A DNA stretch of 64,000 bases from Chitinophagaceae bacterium 26-R-25 (GTDB lineage: Bacteria; Bacteroidota; Bacteroidia; Chitinophagales; Chitinophagaceae): NCBI GenBank assembly GCA_029906195.1, contig JARWSJ010000002.1:496001-560000 (forward strand), given 5' to 3'. A model generated the notes under the pieces. That model made no database searches, was not told the origin of the DNA, and saw only the letters and a list, made by a program, of their open reading frames with translations. Every line of letters begins with the position of its first letter. Within the stretch, counting starts at the first letter, position 1. The translations under genes were made by a program, and so were the position numbers. Positions 1 to 8,546 of this stretch are shown piece after piece.

Positions 1-1
1 C

Positions 2-70
2 AACCTGGACTTTAAGCGGGACAAGGATAATGCACTGACAAAATCTGTTGCTTATTACGACTCGCTTTAA
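2..70 (+). CDS. C-terminal end of an unidentified protein (truncated by window edge)
   Basis: The first 69 bases read open in the frame starting at base 2 and end in TAA at 68-70, giving a 22-residue tail ending in AYYDSL. It lies 40 bases upstream of the TonB receptor start on the same strand, so it may be the last part of the preceding gene. An anti-sigma FecR gene would be a natural neighbour of an STN-domain receptor, but the visible tail is too short to identify and I do not assign it. Confidence 0.4.
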   Translation, partial: NLDFKRDKDNALTKSVAYYDSL

Positions 71-110
71 CTATACAATATCATTTACCCGAACCGACCA
101 ATACAACAAA

Positions 111-2873
111 ATGAAATTCTATTTCTGCATAGTAGCTGCCGTGCTATTGCTCACTACTCATTTTGCAATTGCACAAAAGGAGAAAAAAATGATCACCGGA
201 TCATTTGAAGATATGCGGGTGGAGCAGTTTTTGCTGGAGTTGCAAAGGCAAACACACTATCATTTCTACTACGACACTGCGCAGCTGGATACTATCAAAA
301 TAAATATTTCTGTAAAAAATGAACCGCTTGAGAAAGTGCTCGAGAAAGGACTGGCTGGCACCGAGAATACTTTTTCTATTGATGATAACAACAACGTATT
401 TGTAATGAGAGGCATGCTGGTGAAAACAGCATTGCCGGAAGGATACCTGGATGCGGACAATCCCAATAAAACTCGAAGCAGCGGCGTGCTGGAAGAATAC
501 CAGGAAACGGAAATAAAACAAAAAGCCATACTTGAAAATAAGTTGTATGAAGTAGGCGACAAAAATGCACCCTCACAGTCAGCCGGGATTAATGTTGCGG
601 GTTATATACGAGACGCAAAAACAGGAGAGCCTGTAGCCGGAGCATCTGTTTTTATTGACAAACCGAGAATAGGAACTTCAACCGATCAATATGGATATTA
701 CTCCATTGTGCTTCCACGGGGCAGGCACGTGTTGAACATCCAGAGCATTGGCATGCGCGACAGCCGCAGGCAAATAATGGTATACAGTGACGGCAAGATG
801 AACATTGATCTGCAAAGCCAGGTACTTGCATTGAAGAATGTGATTGTTTCTTCTGCCAAAGCCAGCAATGTAAAGAGCACGCAAATGGGTGTGCAAAGGA
901 TAGACATCAAAGCGATCAAGCAAGTGCCGGTTGCATTTGGCGAAGCTGATCTGCTGAGAGTGGTGCTTACCTTGCCGGGTGTAAAATCAGTAGGAGAAGC
1001 CAGCACAGGACTCAACGTTCGCGGAGGTTCTGCTGATCAGAACCTTATACTGTTTAACGACGCAACGATTTACAATCCCTCACATTTCTTTGGAATGTTC
1101 TCCGCTTTCAATCCGGAAGTAGTGAAAGATGTGGAACTCTTTAAAGGAAGCATTCCTCCAAAATACGGCGGCAGGCTTTCATCGGTATTGGATATTAAAA
1201 GCAGGGAAGGAAACAAAAAAGATTTCACAGGGTCTGCCGGTATTGGCTTGCTTACCAGCCGCGTGAATATTGAAGGGCCATTGATAAAAGATAAAGCATC
1301 GTTTATCCTTGGCGGTAGAACCACCTATGCCAACTGGTTGCTGCAGGCCTTGCCCGATCAATACAAAAACAGCAAAGCGAATTTTTATGATCTCAACCTC
1401 AATGCAAACTATGAGATGAATAAGAAGAATACATTGTTTGTAACAGGCTACTTCAGTAAGGATCGATTCAATCTTAACAATGACACAACTTACGGTTATT
1501 CGAATCAAAACGTGTCGGTGAAATGGAAGCACATTTTCAACAATAAAATGAACGCAACAGTTGTTACGGGTTATGATGGTTACAAATACAATATCACCAG
1601 CGATGCAAATCCTGTGAATGCATATGATCTGAAGTTTGATATCAATCAGTTGTATTTAAGAGCAGGGTTTAATTATTACCTCAACAGCAAACACACACTT
1701 GATTTTGGTGGTAGTACGTTGCATTACAAATTGCATCCGGGAAACCTGCAACCGCTGGGCGACAAAGCGATCACAACACCTGATGTGGTGCCGGCTGAAC
1801 AGGCATTTGAAAGTGCTTTGTATGTGAACGATAAATACAACGTTACACAAAACTTAACCATCGAAGGCGGTGTAAGATATTCTATGTTCAACAACATGGG
1901 GCCGCAAACGATCAACAACTACGCGCCTGGTTTGCCAAAAACAGAAGATAATATTCTTGACACATCTGTTTACTCACAGGGACAAGTAACCAAAACATAT
2001 CACGGTCCAGAGTTTCGTGTTTCTGCCAGATATTCAATCACGGATAATCTTTCGATAAAAGCAGGTTATAATACGCAAAGACAATACATACACATGCTGT
2101 CAAACACAACAGCAATGGCGCCTACCGATATCTGGAAGTTGAGTGATCCAAACATTAAACCACAGTTTGGCGATCAGGTATCGTTTGGCATTTATAAGAA
2201 TTTTAAGTCAAATACCATCGAGACTTCAATTGAAGTGTATTATAAACACATAAAAGATTATCTCGATTATAAAAGCGGCGCGCAATTGGTGTTGAATCAT
2301 CACATTGAAACAGATGTTATCAATACGGTAGGCAAAGCTTATGGTGTGGAATTTTTAGTTAGGAAAACGCAAGGCAAATTGAATGGATGGTTAAGTTACA
2401 CCTACTCCAGAACGTTATTGAAAATGGATGACCCATCCGTTGGAGAATCCGTAAATAAAGGCGCGTTCTATCCATCCAATTACGATAAACCGCACGATGT
2501 AACACTAGTTGGCAACTACCGATTCTCACACCGTTTCAGTACATCGCTTAATGCGACTTACTCTACAGGAAGACCGATAACCTTGCCTGTCGGAATATTC
2601 TATTACGGCGGTTCTGCGCGTACGCTGTATTCCGATAGAAACGCATATCGCATTCCTGATTATTTCCGTATGGACTTTGCCATGAACATTGAAGGCAATC
2701 ATAAGGTGCATCAAAAAACGCACAACTCATGGACCATCGGCGTGTATAATTTGACAGGCAGAAAAAATCCTTACTCTGTTTACTATACCTCGGAAAACGG
2801 AAAGGTACAAGGCTACAAGCTTTCCATTTTTGGAAGTGCCATACCGTACGTGAATTTTAATATCAGGTTTTAA
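111..2873 (+). CDS. TonB-dependent receptor with STN and carboxypeptidase-regulatory-like domains
   Basis: Outer-membrane, TonB-driven uptake or signalling receptor of about 920 residues. The open frame runs further upstream, but the ATG at 111 starts a clear signal peptide (MKFYFCIVAAVLLLTTHFA, cleavage near AIAQ). Order of domains: STN (secretin/TonB N-terminus) at about residues 25-100; a CarboxypepD_reg-like beta-sandwich at about 160-250 (GYIRDAKTGEPVAGASVFID); a plug at about 260-370 with the typical LNVRGGSADQNLILFND stretch; then a 22-strand-type barrel ending in an aromatic-type C-terminus (NFNIRF). STN domains normally contact an anti-sigma factor, so a regulatory role is possible. 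It is followed after 10 bases by a DUF4249 lipoprotein, the usual partner of this receptor class. The substrate is not evident. Confidence 0.9.
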   Translation: MKFYFCIVAAVLLLTTHFAIAQKEKKMITGSFEDMRVEQFLLELQRQTHYHFYYDTAQLDTIKINISVKNEPLEKVLEKGLAGTENTFSIDDNNNVFVMRGMLVKTALPEGYLDADNPNKTRSSGVLEEYQETEIKQKAILENKLYEVGDKNAPSQSAGINVAGYIRDAKTGEPVAGASVFIDKPRIGTSTDQYGYYSIVLPRGRHVLNIQSIGMRDSRRQIMVYSDGKMNIDLQSQVLALKNVIVSSAKASNVKSTQMGVQRIDIKAIKQVPVAFGEADLLRVVLTLPGVKSVGEASTGLNVRGGSADQNLILFNDATIYNPSHFFGMFSAFNPEVVKDVELFKGSIPPKYGGRLSSVLDIKSREGNKKDFTGSAGIGLLTSRVNIEGPLIKDKASFILGGRTTYANWLLQALPDQYKNSKANFYDLNLNANYEMNKKNTLFVTGYFSKDRFNLNNDTTYGYSNQNVSVKWKHIFNNKMNATVVTGYDGYKYNITSDANPVNAYDLKFDINQLYLRAGFNYYLNSKHTLDFGGSTLHYKLHPGNLQPLGDKAITTPDVVPAEQAFESALYVNDKYNVTQNLTIEGGVRYSMFNNMGPQTINNYAPGLPKTEDNILDTSVYSQGQVTKTYHGPEFRVSARYSITDNLSIKAGYNTQRQYIHMLSNTTAMAPTDIWKLSDPNIKPQFGDQVSFGIYKNFKSNTIETSIEVYYKHIKDYLDYKSGAQLVLNHHIETDVINTVGKAYGVEFLVRKTQGKLNGWLSYTYSRTLLKMDDPSVGESVNKGAFYPSNYDKPHDVTLVGNYRFSHRFSTSLNATYSTGRPITLPVGIFYYGGSARTLYSDRNAYRIPDYFRMDFAMNIEGNHKVHQKTHNSWTIGVYNLTGRKNPYSVYYTSENGKVQGYKLSIFGSAIPYVNFNIRF

Positions 2874-2883
2874 AAAAAAGGAA

Positions 2884-4053
2884 ATGAAAATAACGATAAG
2901 AATAAGTTTCTTCTGCGCAATCGTCATGTTGTTTGCGGCGTGCAAGGAAGAGTACAATGTTAAAATACCCTCTCCCGGCACAGGATACCTGGTGGTGGAA
3001 GGATTCGCTAATCTTACGCCCAACAGCCAAAGCACGATAAAGCTGTCGCGTACGACATCATTGGATTCCAGCTATTTTTACAAAACAGAAAGCGGGGCGA
3101 TAGTTCTGTTGTTTGATGATGTAAATGGCGCATACAACTTGTTTGAAACATCGCCAGGCGTATATACTTCAAATGCTGCGACATTGGAGCCTGCCAGGAA
3201 ATACAGGTTGCGCATCGTTACGCGAGATCAAAAGGAATACAATTCTACATGGGTGGAAGGAAAGATGTCGCCCGCCATCGACAGCATTAGCTGGAAACAA
3301 AAAAGCGACGGCGTGCAGATATATGCCAATACACACGATCCACAAAACAAGACCATTTATTACAGGTGGGATTACACAGAAACCTGGCAGTACAACACTA
3401 TCCTGTTTTCTTCAATCGTTTATAATCCCACAACAAATGCGCTCGATCCCAGGGATCTTAGAAACAATGATATTCATACTTGCTGGATCAGTGGAAATTC
3501 AACCAACATTATTGTAAACTCTACGGAAAGGTTGGCGAACGATGTGGTTTTCGAGAAGCCTCTTACATTCCTTTCTTTTTCTACCAATAAACTGCAGAAC
3601 AAATACAGCATATTGGTCAATCAGTATGCACTTACAAAAGATGCCTATACATACCTTGATCTCATGCGAAAAAATACAGAGCAATTGGGGTCCATTTTTG
3701 ATGCACAACCATCTGAGCTCAACGGAAACATTCACCAGTTGCAGGATTCAACAGAAATAGTGGTTGGCTTCTTTTATGCAACGTCTGTTCAACAGCAAAG
3801 GATGTTTGTATCCCGCAACCAGCTGCAGAGTTATGTTTACATAACAACGGGTTATGAGAGTTGCCGGGAAGACACGGTAGACAATGTACCCGACAAGATA
3901 AGAGAGGCGTTTCGTCCCGGGCCGGATGTTGTAATAGGCGTTAGTCCCGTTTATTTTGGTCCCGCTATTATAGCCTATACGTATACAAGTAATTATTGCG
4001 CCGATTGCAGGGCAAGAGGCGGCAGCACTACTAAACCGGCTTTTTGGCAATAA
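2884..4053 (+). CDS. DUF4249 family surface lipoprotein
   Basis: 389 residues. The N-terminus is a lipoprotein signal with lipobox LFAAC (Cys20), so the protein is probably anchored in the outer membrane. The overall pattern (VVEGFANLTPNSQSTIKLSR near the start, and a C-terminal CADCRARGGSTTKPAFW block with paired cysteines) is that of DUF4249, a family found almost only in Bacteroidota next to TonB-dependent receptors. It starts 10 bases after the receptor stop, so the two are very likely cotranscribed and may form a receptor/lid complex analogous to SusCD. No enzymatic motif is visible. Confidence 0.85.
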   Translation: MKITIRISFFCAIVMLFAACKEEYNVKIPSPGTGYLVVEGFANLTPNSQSTIKLSRTTSLDSSYFYKTESGAIVLLFDDVNGAYNLFETSPGVYTSNAATLEPARKYRLRIVTRDQKEYNSTWVEGKMSPAIDSISWKQKSDGVQIYANTHDPQNKTIYYRWDYTETWQYNTILFSSIVYNPTTNALDPRDLRNNDIHTCWISGNSTNIIVNSTERLANDVVFEKPLTFLSFSTNKLQNKYSILVNQYALTKDAYTYLDLMRKNTEQLGSIFDAQPSELNGNIHQLQDSTEIVVGFFYATSVQQQRMFVSRNQLQSYVYITTGYESCREDTVDNVPDKIREAFRPGPDVVIGVSPVYFGPAIIAYTYTSNYCADCRARGGSTTKPAFWQ

Positions 4054-4088
4054 CCCTATAACAATCAAAAGCATTAAAGCAACCGGAA

Positions 4089-6464
4089 ATGAGAAATTTC
4101 AAAGGCTCTTTAATATCTGTTTTCTCTTTTACTGTTGCACATTTTTTTGTGCAGCATATCCATGCCCAGAATGTAACCGCATCTGTAAAGCAGCACCTGT
4201 ACAACTATAACAGCAAAGCCATCCAGGAGAAGATTTATTTGCACACAGACAAAAACTTTTATCAAACCGGAGAGATCATTTGGTTTAAGGCTTATGCTGT
4301 GGATGCATCCTTTAACAAGCCACTGGACCTGAGTAAAGTAGTGTATGTGGAATTGCTTGATAAAAAGAATCATCCCGTATTGCAGGCAAAAATAAAAATG
4401 GACAGCGCCGAAGGGAATGGCTCGTTGTATGTCCCTGTGAATCTGAATTCCGGCAATTATCAATTGCGTGCATATACCAACTGGATGAAGAATTTTGACG
4501 AAGCATTTTTCTTCAGAAAGACAATTACAGTTATCAATGCGCAAAAACTAAGCGATGTTGTAAAGAAGAATAGTGACACCACCTGCGACATGCAATTTTT
4601 TCCTGAAGGAGGTAACCTGGTAAATGGATTGCAAAGCAAAGTCGCATTTAAAGTAAGTGATAAATATGGCAAAGGCGTTGAGTGCAGCGGAAGTATTGTA
4701 AATGAAAATAACGATAGCATCGCAGCATTTCATCCGGTGAAATTTGGAATGGGAAATTTTGTTTTTAAGCCTGAGAGTGGACACAGTTATAAAGCGATCA
4801 TTCATTTTGGCAATGGCTTGACTTCTTCAAAGGCTTTGCCTGCCGCATTTGACAAGGGAATGGTCATGTCGCTGCAGGAAAACGCTGCGAACATTAACGT
4901 GGCGATAAATGGAAATATTGATGACCGCACTGTGTATTTGATTGCTCAAACAAGAGGTGTTATTAAAAAGACGCTTTCTGCAGCTGTACAAAACGGCACT
5001 GCAAATTTTACTATTAACAAAAGTGAGTTGCCCGAGGGAATCACACAACTCACTGTTTTTAATGAAAACAAGCAGCCTGTTTGTGAACGACTATATTTTA
5101 TTTTTCCTGCGGGAAATGATTCACTCCAGGTGCGTCCTGATAAAGAAACCTACGGAAACAGAAGCAGGGTAAATCTCGATGTGCGCGGCCAAAGCATTGC
5201 TGACAGGGCAAGTGCATCCATCGCAGTTTATAAAATAGATTCTCTGCAACAGTTTGATGACATGAAGCTGGGAGATTACCTGCTCCTTGCCTCTGACTTA
5301 AAAGGTTCAATTGAATCTCCTTCGTTTTATTTTTCTAAAGATAAAGATGCGCCGGCTGCAATTGATAACCTGATGCTTACACAAGGCTGGCGCAGATTTG
5401 ACTGGAATAATATTTTGCAGGACAAAGCACCCTCGCTGCTGTATGAGCCCGAGATCAAAGCCCATATTGTAAACGCGAAAGTAATTGATGTGAGAAGCGG
5501 GCTCCCCGCAGAGGGTATTGAATGTTATCTTTCTGTTCGCGGTACAAGAGCGATTTTTCTTTGCAATGTGAGCAACGATTCGGGACACATTAGGTTCGAA
5601 ATGCGTAATATGTATGGGGCTTCGGAAGTGATTGCCCAAACAAATTCGCTGCGCGATACCACCTACAGAATTGATGTACAAAACCCGTTTAGTGAAAAAT
5701 ACACAAACGATTCGCTTGCACGGTTTTATTTGCCGGTAAATAATCCTTCAACCCTGACAGAGCAAAGTGTAGCGACACAGGTACAGAATATCTACACAGG
5801 CGTTAAACAAAGGCAGTTTACTGATGCCGGCTTCGATACCTCGATGTTCTATTCCAGGCCAGACCTGAGTTATCTGCTTGATAACTACGTTCGCTTCACC
5901 ACCATGGAAGAGGTGTTGCGCGAATATGTGCAACTGGTGAATGTGAGAAGGCGTGGTGGAAAATATCATTTTGACATCTACGATAACAACTCGCAAAGAA
6001 TGCTGCTAAATGATCCGTTGGTATTGCTGGACGGTGTGCCCGTATTCGACATGGATAAGATGATTGCTTACGATCCGTTAAAGGTTCGCCAGCTTGATGT
6101 ACTCACACGCCGTTTTTACTTTAGTCATTCTGTATATGATGGCATACTGAATTTTGTGACATACAAAGGAGATTTGCCCGGCTTTGAACTTGATCCCAAA
6201 GCAACAGTATTTGATTATGAAAGCCTGCAAAGCCAGCGGGAATTTTACTCACCCAAATATGAAACAGATGTGCAGGCTGCAAGTCATTTGCCTGATTTCA
6301 GAAACGTTTTGTACTGGAGCCCAAATCTCAAACTCACCAAAGCAAACACCGCTAAAATAGAATTTTATACCTCGGATAAAAAAGGGAAATATGTAGTGGT
6401 TGTGCAGGGTATAGATGCAGATGGTAAATGCGTAAGCGGCACACATTATTTTGAAGTGAATTAA
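4089..6464 (+). CDS. Large secreted protein with alpha-2-macroglobulin MG2-like domain and plug-like segment
   Basis: 791 residues with an N-terminal signal peptide (ending near HIHAQ). Residues about 38-130 carry the pattern IYLHTDKNFYQTGEIIWFKAY...LRAYTNWM typical of the MG2-like beta-sandwich of Bacteroidota surface proteins. Residues about 640-690 (LVLLDGVPVFDMDKMIAYDP) resemble a TonB plug but no barrel follows. Thus it is a soluble or surface-attached protein, not a receptor. It starts 35 bases after the DUF4249 gene and is probably the third gene of the same operon. Macroglobulin-like domains elsewhere act in protease trapping or structural display; the function here is unknown. Confidence 0.75.
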   Translation: MRNFKGSLISVFSFTVAHFFVQHIHAQNVTASVKQHLYNYNSKAIQEKIYLHTDKNFYQTGEIIWFKAYAVDASFNKPLDLSKVVYVELLDKKNHPVLQAKIKMDSAEGNGSLYVPVNLNSGNYQLRAYTNWMKNFDEAFFFRKTITVINAQKLSDVVKKNSDTTCDMQFFPEGGNLVNGLQSKVAFKVSDKYGKGVECSGSIVNENNDSIAAFHPVKFGMGNFVFKPESGHSYKAIIHFGNGLTSSKALPAAFDKGMVMSLQENAANINVAINGNIDDRTVYLIAQTRGVIKKTLSAAVQNGTANFTINKSELPEGITQLTVFNENKQPVCERLYFIFPAGNDSLQVRPDKETYGNRSRVNLDVRGQSIADRASASIAVYKIDSLQQFDDMKLGDYLLLASDLKGSIESPSFYFSKDKDAPAAIDNLMLTQGWRRFDWNNILQDKAPSLLYEPEIKAHIVNAKVIDVRSGLPAEGIECYLSVRGTRAIFLCNVSNDSGHIRFEMRNMYGASEVIAQTNSLRDTTYRIDVQNPFSEKYTNDSLARFYLPVNNPSTLTEQSVATQVQNIYTGVKQRQFTDAGFDTSMFYSRPDLSYLLDNYVRFTTMEEVLREYVQLVNVRRRGGKYHFDIYDNNSQRMLLNDPLVLLDGVPVFDMDKMIAYDPLKVRQLDVLTRRFYFSHSVYDGILNFVTYKGDLPGFELDPKATVFDYESLQSQREFYSPKYETDVQAASHLPDFRNVLYWSPNLKLTKANTAKIEFYTSDKKGKYVVVVQGIDADGKCVSGTHYFEVN

Positions 6465-6472
6465 CTTAAGCC

Positions 6473-6526
6473 AATTAAGAATTAAGAATTAAGAATTAAG
6501 AATTAAGAATTAAGAATTAAGAATTC
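6473..6526 (+). repeat. Tandem heptamer AATTAAG, 7 perfect copies
   Basis: Seven uninterrupted copies of AATTAAG followed by AATTC begin 8 bases after the stop codon of the MG2-type gene. Each unit contains TAA and the period is 7, so TAA falls in all three forward frames within 21 bases. Confidence 0.95.
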
Positions 6527-6568
6527 GTCTATGTTCCAACTGCAAAAGCTTTTTTAACCCTCAGCTCA

Positions 6569-6602
6569 TAATTTTCAATTTTCAACTTTCAATTTTCAAT
6601 TA
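6569..6602 (-). repeat. Tandem heptamer TTGAAAA/TTGAAAG (seen as TTTTCAA)
   Basis: Four to five imperfect copies of TTTTCAA/CTTTCAA lie just upstream of the marR promoter. This is the reverse orientation of the TTGAAAR arrays found elsewhere in the window, and here it is paired with a different repeat family (the AATTAAG array at 6473). Confidence 0.85.
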
Positions 6603-6607
6603 TTTCC

Positions 6608-6615
6608 TATTTTTG
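6608..6615 (+). promoter_or_regulatory. Bacteroidota -7 element for marR
   Basis: TATTTTTG matches the TAnnTTTG -7 consensus of the primary sigma factor of this phylum. It lies 29 bases before the marR ATG. No convincing -33 TTTG is present at the expected distance; that space is filled by the TTTTCAA repeat. Confidence 0.5.
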
Positions 6616-6616
6616 C

Positions 6617-6640
6617 GTAAGTATTTACGTATATATTTAC
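6617..6640 (+). promoter_or_regulatory. Candidate MarR operator: two abutting 12-base near-palindromes
   Basis: GTAAGTATTTAC (6617-6628) is followed without gap by GTATATATTTAC (6629-6640). They share the ends GTA..TTTAC and ten of twelve bases, and the first has palindromic GTAA/TTAC ends. They sit between the -7 element and the ATG at 6645, exactly where an autorepressor would bind. This is inference from position and symmetry. Confidence 0.55.
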
Positions 6641-6644
6641 CTTT

Positions 6645-7115
6645 ATGAACATTATCAATGAATTGGGTGAACTGGCAATCGGTGCGAGAATGCGAAGACT
6701 GTACGATGTTTTCTCAAAGGATGTGATGAAGATCTACAATGATCATAACCTCGACTTTGAAGCAAAATATTTTACACTCTTTTATTTGGTAAGCAAACGG
6801 AATGGCATCGGCATCATGGATGCAGCTGAGGAGTTGAGCCTTACACATCCAGCTATTATTCACCTTGCGAAAGACCTTGAGAAGAAAGGCTATATAGATT
6901 CGGTTAAATCTCCCGTTGATAGTAGAAAGAGGCTACTTATGCTTTCGCGTAAAGGAAAGGCTGCATTGCCAGCATTCAATGAAGTTTGGAACAAGATTGA
7001 TAAACTAAATAAAAAGCTGATGCGCGGGCAGAAAAACAACTTGCTCAAAGCATTGGAAGAAATGGAAAATTTACTGGATGAAAAATCTTACTACAAAAGA
7101 TATCAAAACATATAG
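6645..7115 (+). CDS. MarR family transcriptional regulator
   Basis: 156 residues, the usual length for MarR. The winged helix-turn-helix is visible at about residues 55-105: a recognition region (MDAAEELSLTHPAIIHLAKDLEKKG) followed by the wing signature SPVDSRKRLLMLSRKGK. These dimeric repressors respond to small ligands and often control the adjacent gene. The next gene, a GNAT acetyltransferase, starts 4 bases after this stop (or overlaps it), so the two are translationally coupled. Two tandem near-palindromes in its leader suggest autoregulation. Confidence 0.9.
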   Translation: MNIINELGELAIGARMRRLYDVFSKDVMKIYNDHNLDFEAKYFTLFYLVSKRNGIGIMDAAEELSLTHPAIIHLAKDLEKKGYIDSVKSPVDSRKRLLMLSRKGKAALPAFNEVWNKIDKLNKKLMRGQKNNLLKALEEMENLLDEKSYYKRYQNI

Positions 7116-7119
7116 TGAA

Positions 7120-7581
7120 ATGGAAAAGGTGACCATACTCGAATATGCGCCTGAATATGCAGGTGATTTTAAGAGATTAAATATCGAATGGATCGAGAAA
7201 TATTTTACAGTAGAAGAACACGATCTTGAACAATTGAACAATCCCGAGGAATACATTATTTCGAAGGGTGGACATATCTTGTTTGCCCAGTACGATAATA
7301 AAATAGTAGGTGTTTGTGCCCTGATTAAAACGAATGAAAAATCTTTTGAGATGGCTAAAATGGCCGTTTCTGCAGATGTTCAGGGAAAACAAATTGGTAC
7401 AACGCTTGGTATCGCCACATTGCATAAAGCAAAAGTTGAAGGCGCCAATCACATTTGGCTGGAGTCAAACAGAATTTTGGAGCCCGCTATTCATTTGTAC
7501 AAGAAGCTGGGTTTTGAAGAAATTCCCATGGCTGATACGCCGTATGCAAGAGCGGATATTAAAATGGAAGTCTGGATTTAG
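7120..7581 (+). CDS. GNAT family N-acetyltransferase
   Basis: About 153 residues from the ATG at 7120; an in-frame ATG at 7078 would overlap marR by 38 bases and add 14 residues outside the fold. The core is a GNAT fold: the acetyl-CoA binding motif A is AKMAVSADVQGKQIGTTLG (the Q/RxxGxG/A pyrophosphate loop appears as QGKQIGT), and the last strands contain the familiar IHLYKKLGFEEI. Coupling to MarR suggests a detoxification or modification role controlled by the regulator's ligand, but the acceptor substrate cannot be read from sequence. The stop codon TAG directly abuts a TTGAGAG repeat array. Confidence 0.85.
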   Translation: MEKVTILEYAPEYAGDFKRLNIEWIEKYFTVEEHDLEQLNNPEEYIISKGGHILFAQYDNKIVGVCALIKTNEKSFEMAKMAVSADVQGKQIGTTLGIATLHKAKVEGANHIWLESNRILEPAIHLYKKLGFEEIPMADTPYARADIKMEVWI

Positions 7582-7657
7582 TTGAGAGTTGAGAGTTGAG
7601 AATGAATGCGGCGTGAATAACTCTTAACTCTCAACTCTCCATTCTCCACTCTCCACT
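7581..7657. repeat. Inverted arms of heptamer TTGAGAG around a 15-base spacer
   Basis: Left arm (7581-7603) has three copies of TTGAGAG reading forward; right arm (7618-7657) has about five copies of its complement (CTCAACT, then CTCCACT/CTCCATT variants). It separates two convergent genes. The left arm starts on the GNAT stop codon, and the right arm overlaps the last ten codons of the NUDIX gene. Confidence 0.9.
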
Positions 7658-8094
7658 TCTTCAAGAAGCGCCACCTGCGCAGGATTGATCTTCCCCTTTG
7701 CTTCCGGCAAATTGAACCATCCTGCTTTGTCTATTTCGGGAAATGTTTTTTGCCTGTCGGACTTTGGCGGCCATTCAATTTCAAACGTGTTGGAAACTAC
7801 TGCTGTTTCGTCGACGTCTCCTTCAATGGCCCAGGCGTGTACGTGTTTTCCGCTTTTCAATTTCACGGGCGTAAGCGAAACAAATTTGCCTTCCATCGCA
7901 AAACCAGTTTCTTCTTTGAATTCTCTTTTAGCAGCTGTTAGTGCGTCTTCTGTGTCATCAAACTCGCCCTTCGGTATTGACCAAGCGCCTGCATCTTTGC
8001 GCGCAAAGAAAGGACCGCCGGGATGCACCAGAAAAAATTGCAGCTCGTTTTTCTTTATTCTGAATACTAATAGTCCCGCGCTTTGCTTAGCCAT
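7624..8094 (-). CDS. NUDIX hydrolase
   Basis: 156 residues. The Nudix box is perfect: Gly43, five residues, Glu49, seven residues, then REFKEETGF at 57-65, which binds the divalent metals that cleave nucleoside diphosphate-linked substrates. The N-terminus (KQSAGLLVFR) and the tract PGGPFFARKDAGAWSIPKGE fit the family that hydrolyses diadenosine polyphosphates or NTPs; the exact substrate is unknown. The last ten residues (VESGEWRVES) are encoded by the heptamer repeat and are unlikely to be part of the enzyme fold, whose natural end is near the Leu-Leu-Glu-Glu preceding them. Confidence 0.88.
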   Translation of the reverse strand: MAKQSAGLLVFRIKKNELQFFLVHPGGPFFARKDAGAWSIPKGEFDDTEDALTAAKREFKEETGFAMEGKFVSLTPVKLKSGKHVHAWAIEGDVDETAVVSNTFEIEWPPKSDRQKTFPEIDKAGWFNLPEAKGKINPAQVALLEEVESGEWRVES

Positions 8095-8277
8095 TTTGTG
8101 TGAATTAATATCGATAAAGAATAATTAATAGGGCAGCAGTACCAGTAAATATAGCACACTATTCCCTAAGGTTAAAGTCAATCATACTCGTCGCAAGGCA
8201 AAACTTGTTCTCAATTCAATATTGTTTGTTAAACAACTTTTTCAATTGCCTGGTCGCTACAACCAATAAACAAAGTC

Positions 8278-8371
8278 TGCTTGTCATCCCGACGAAGGAG
8301 GGATCTGAGTATTTGCTTAGACAGCATGTTAGTGTCAGACCCAGATCCCTCCTTCGTCGGGATGACAAGCA
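8278..8371. repeat. REP-like perfect inverted repeat, 30-base arms, 34-base loop
   Basis: Arms 8278-8307 and 8342-8371 are exact reverse complements containing CCCGACGAAGGAGGGATCT. It lies in the 452-base gap between the NUDIX gene and the dehydrogenase. Nothing else coding is seen in that gap; the only open frame through it is made of the repeat itself. Confidence 0.95.
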
Positions 8372-8452
8372 ACATTCCTTTAGTTTTTAAACAGATTAAC
8401 TAGCGACATCGAATTTCTATTTTCCTAATTCTCGTGCTCCTGCAAATGTTAG

Positions 8453-8460
8453 TAGATTTG
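8453..8460 (+). promoter_or_regulatory. Possible -7 element of the dehydrogenase gene
   Basis: TAGATTTG fits TAnnTTTG, 86 bases before the ATG at 8547. No TTTG is seen about 19 bases upstream, so this is a weak call. Confidence 0.3.
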
Positions 8461-8546
8461 TAAAACCTTCTTGCATTCGATATTATTATTCACAATAGAA
8501 TTTTATGGAACAGTAATTGAAGACTCACTTTTCAAACAAAAAAAGC

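Noticed and set aside
2..70. Upstream gene as FecR anti-sigma factor
   Set aside because: Expected from the STN domain of the next gene, but the 22 visible residues do not show a FecR feature.
8205..8390. 61-residue open frame between NUDIX and dehydrogenase genes
   Set aside because: Most of it is the inverted REP-like repeat; no signal or domain.
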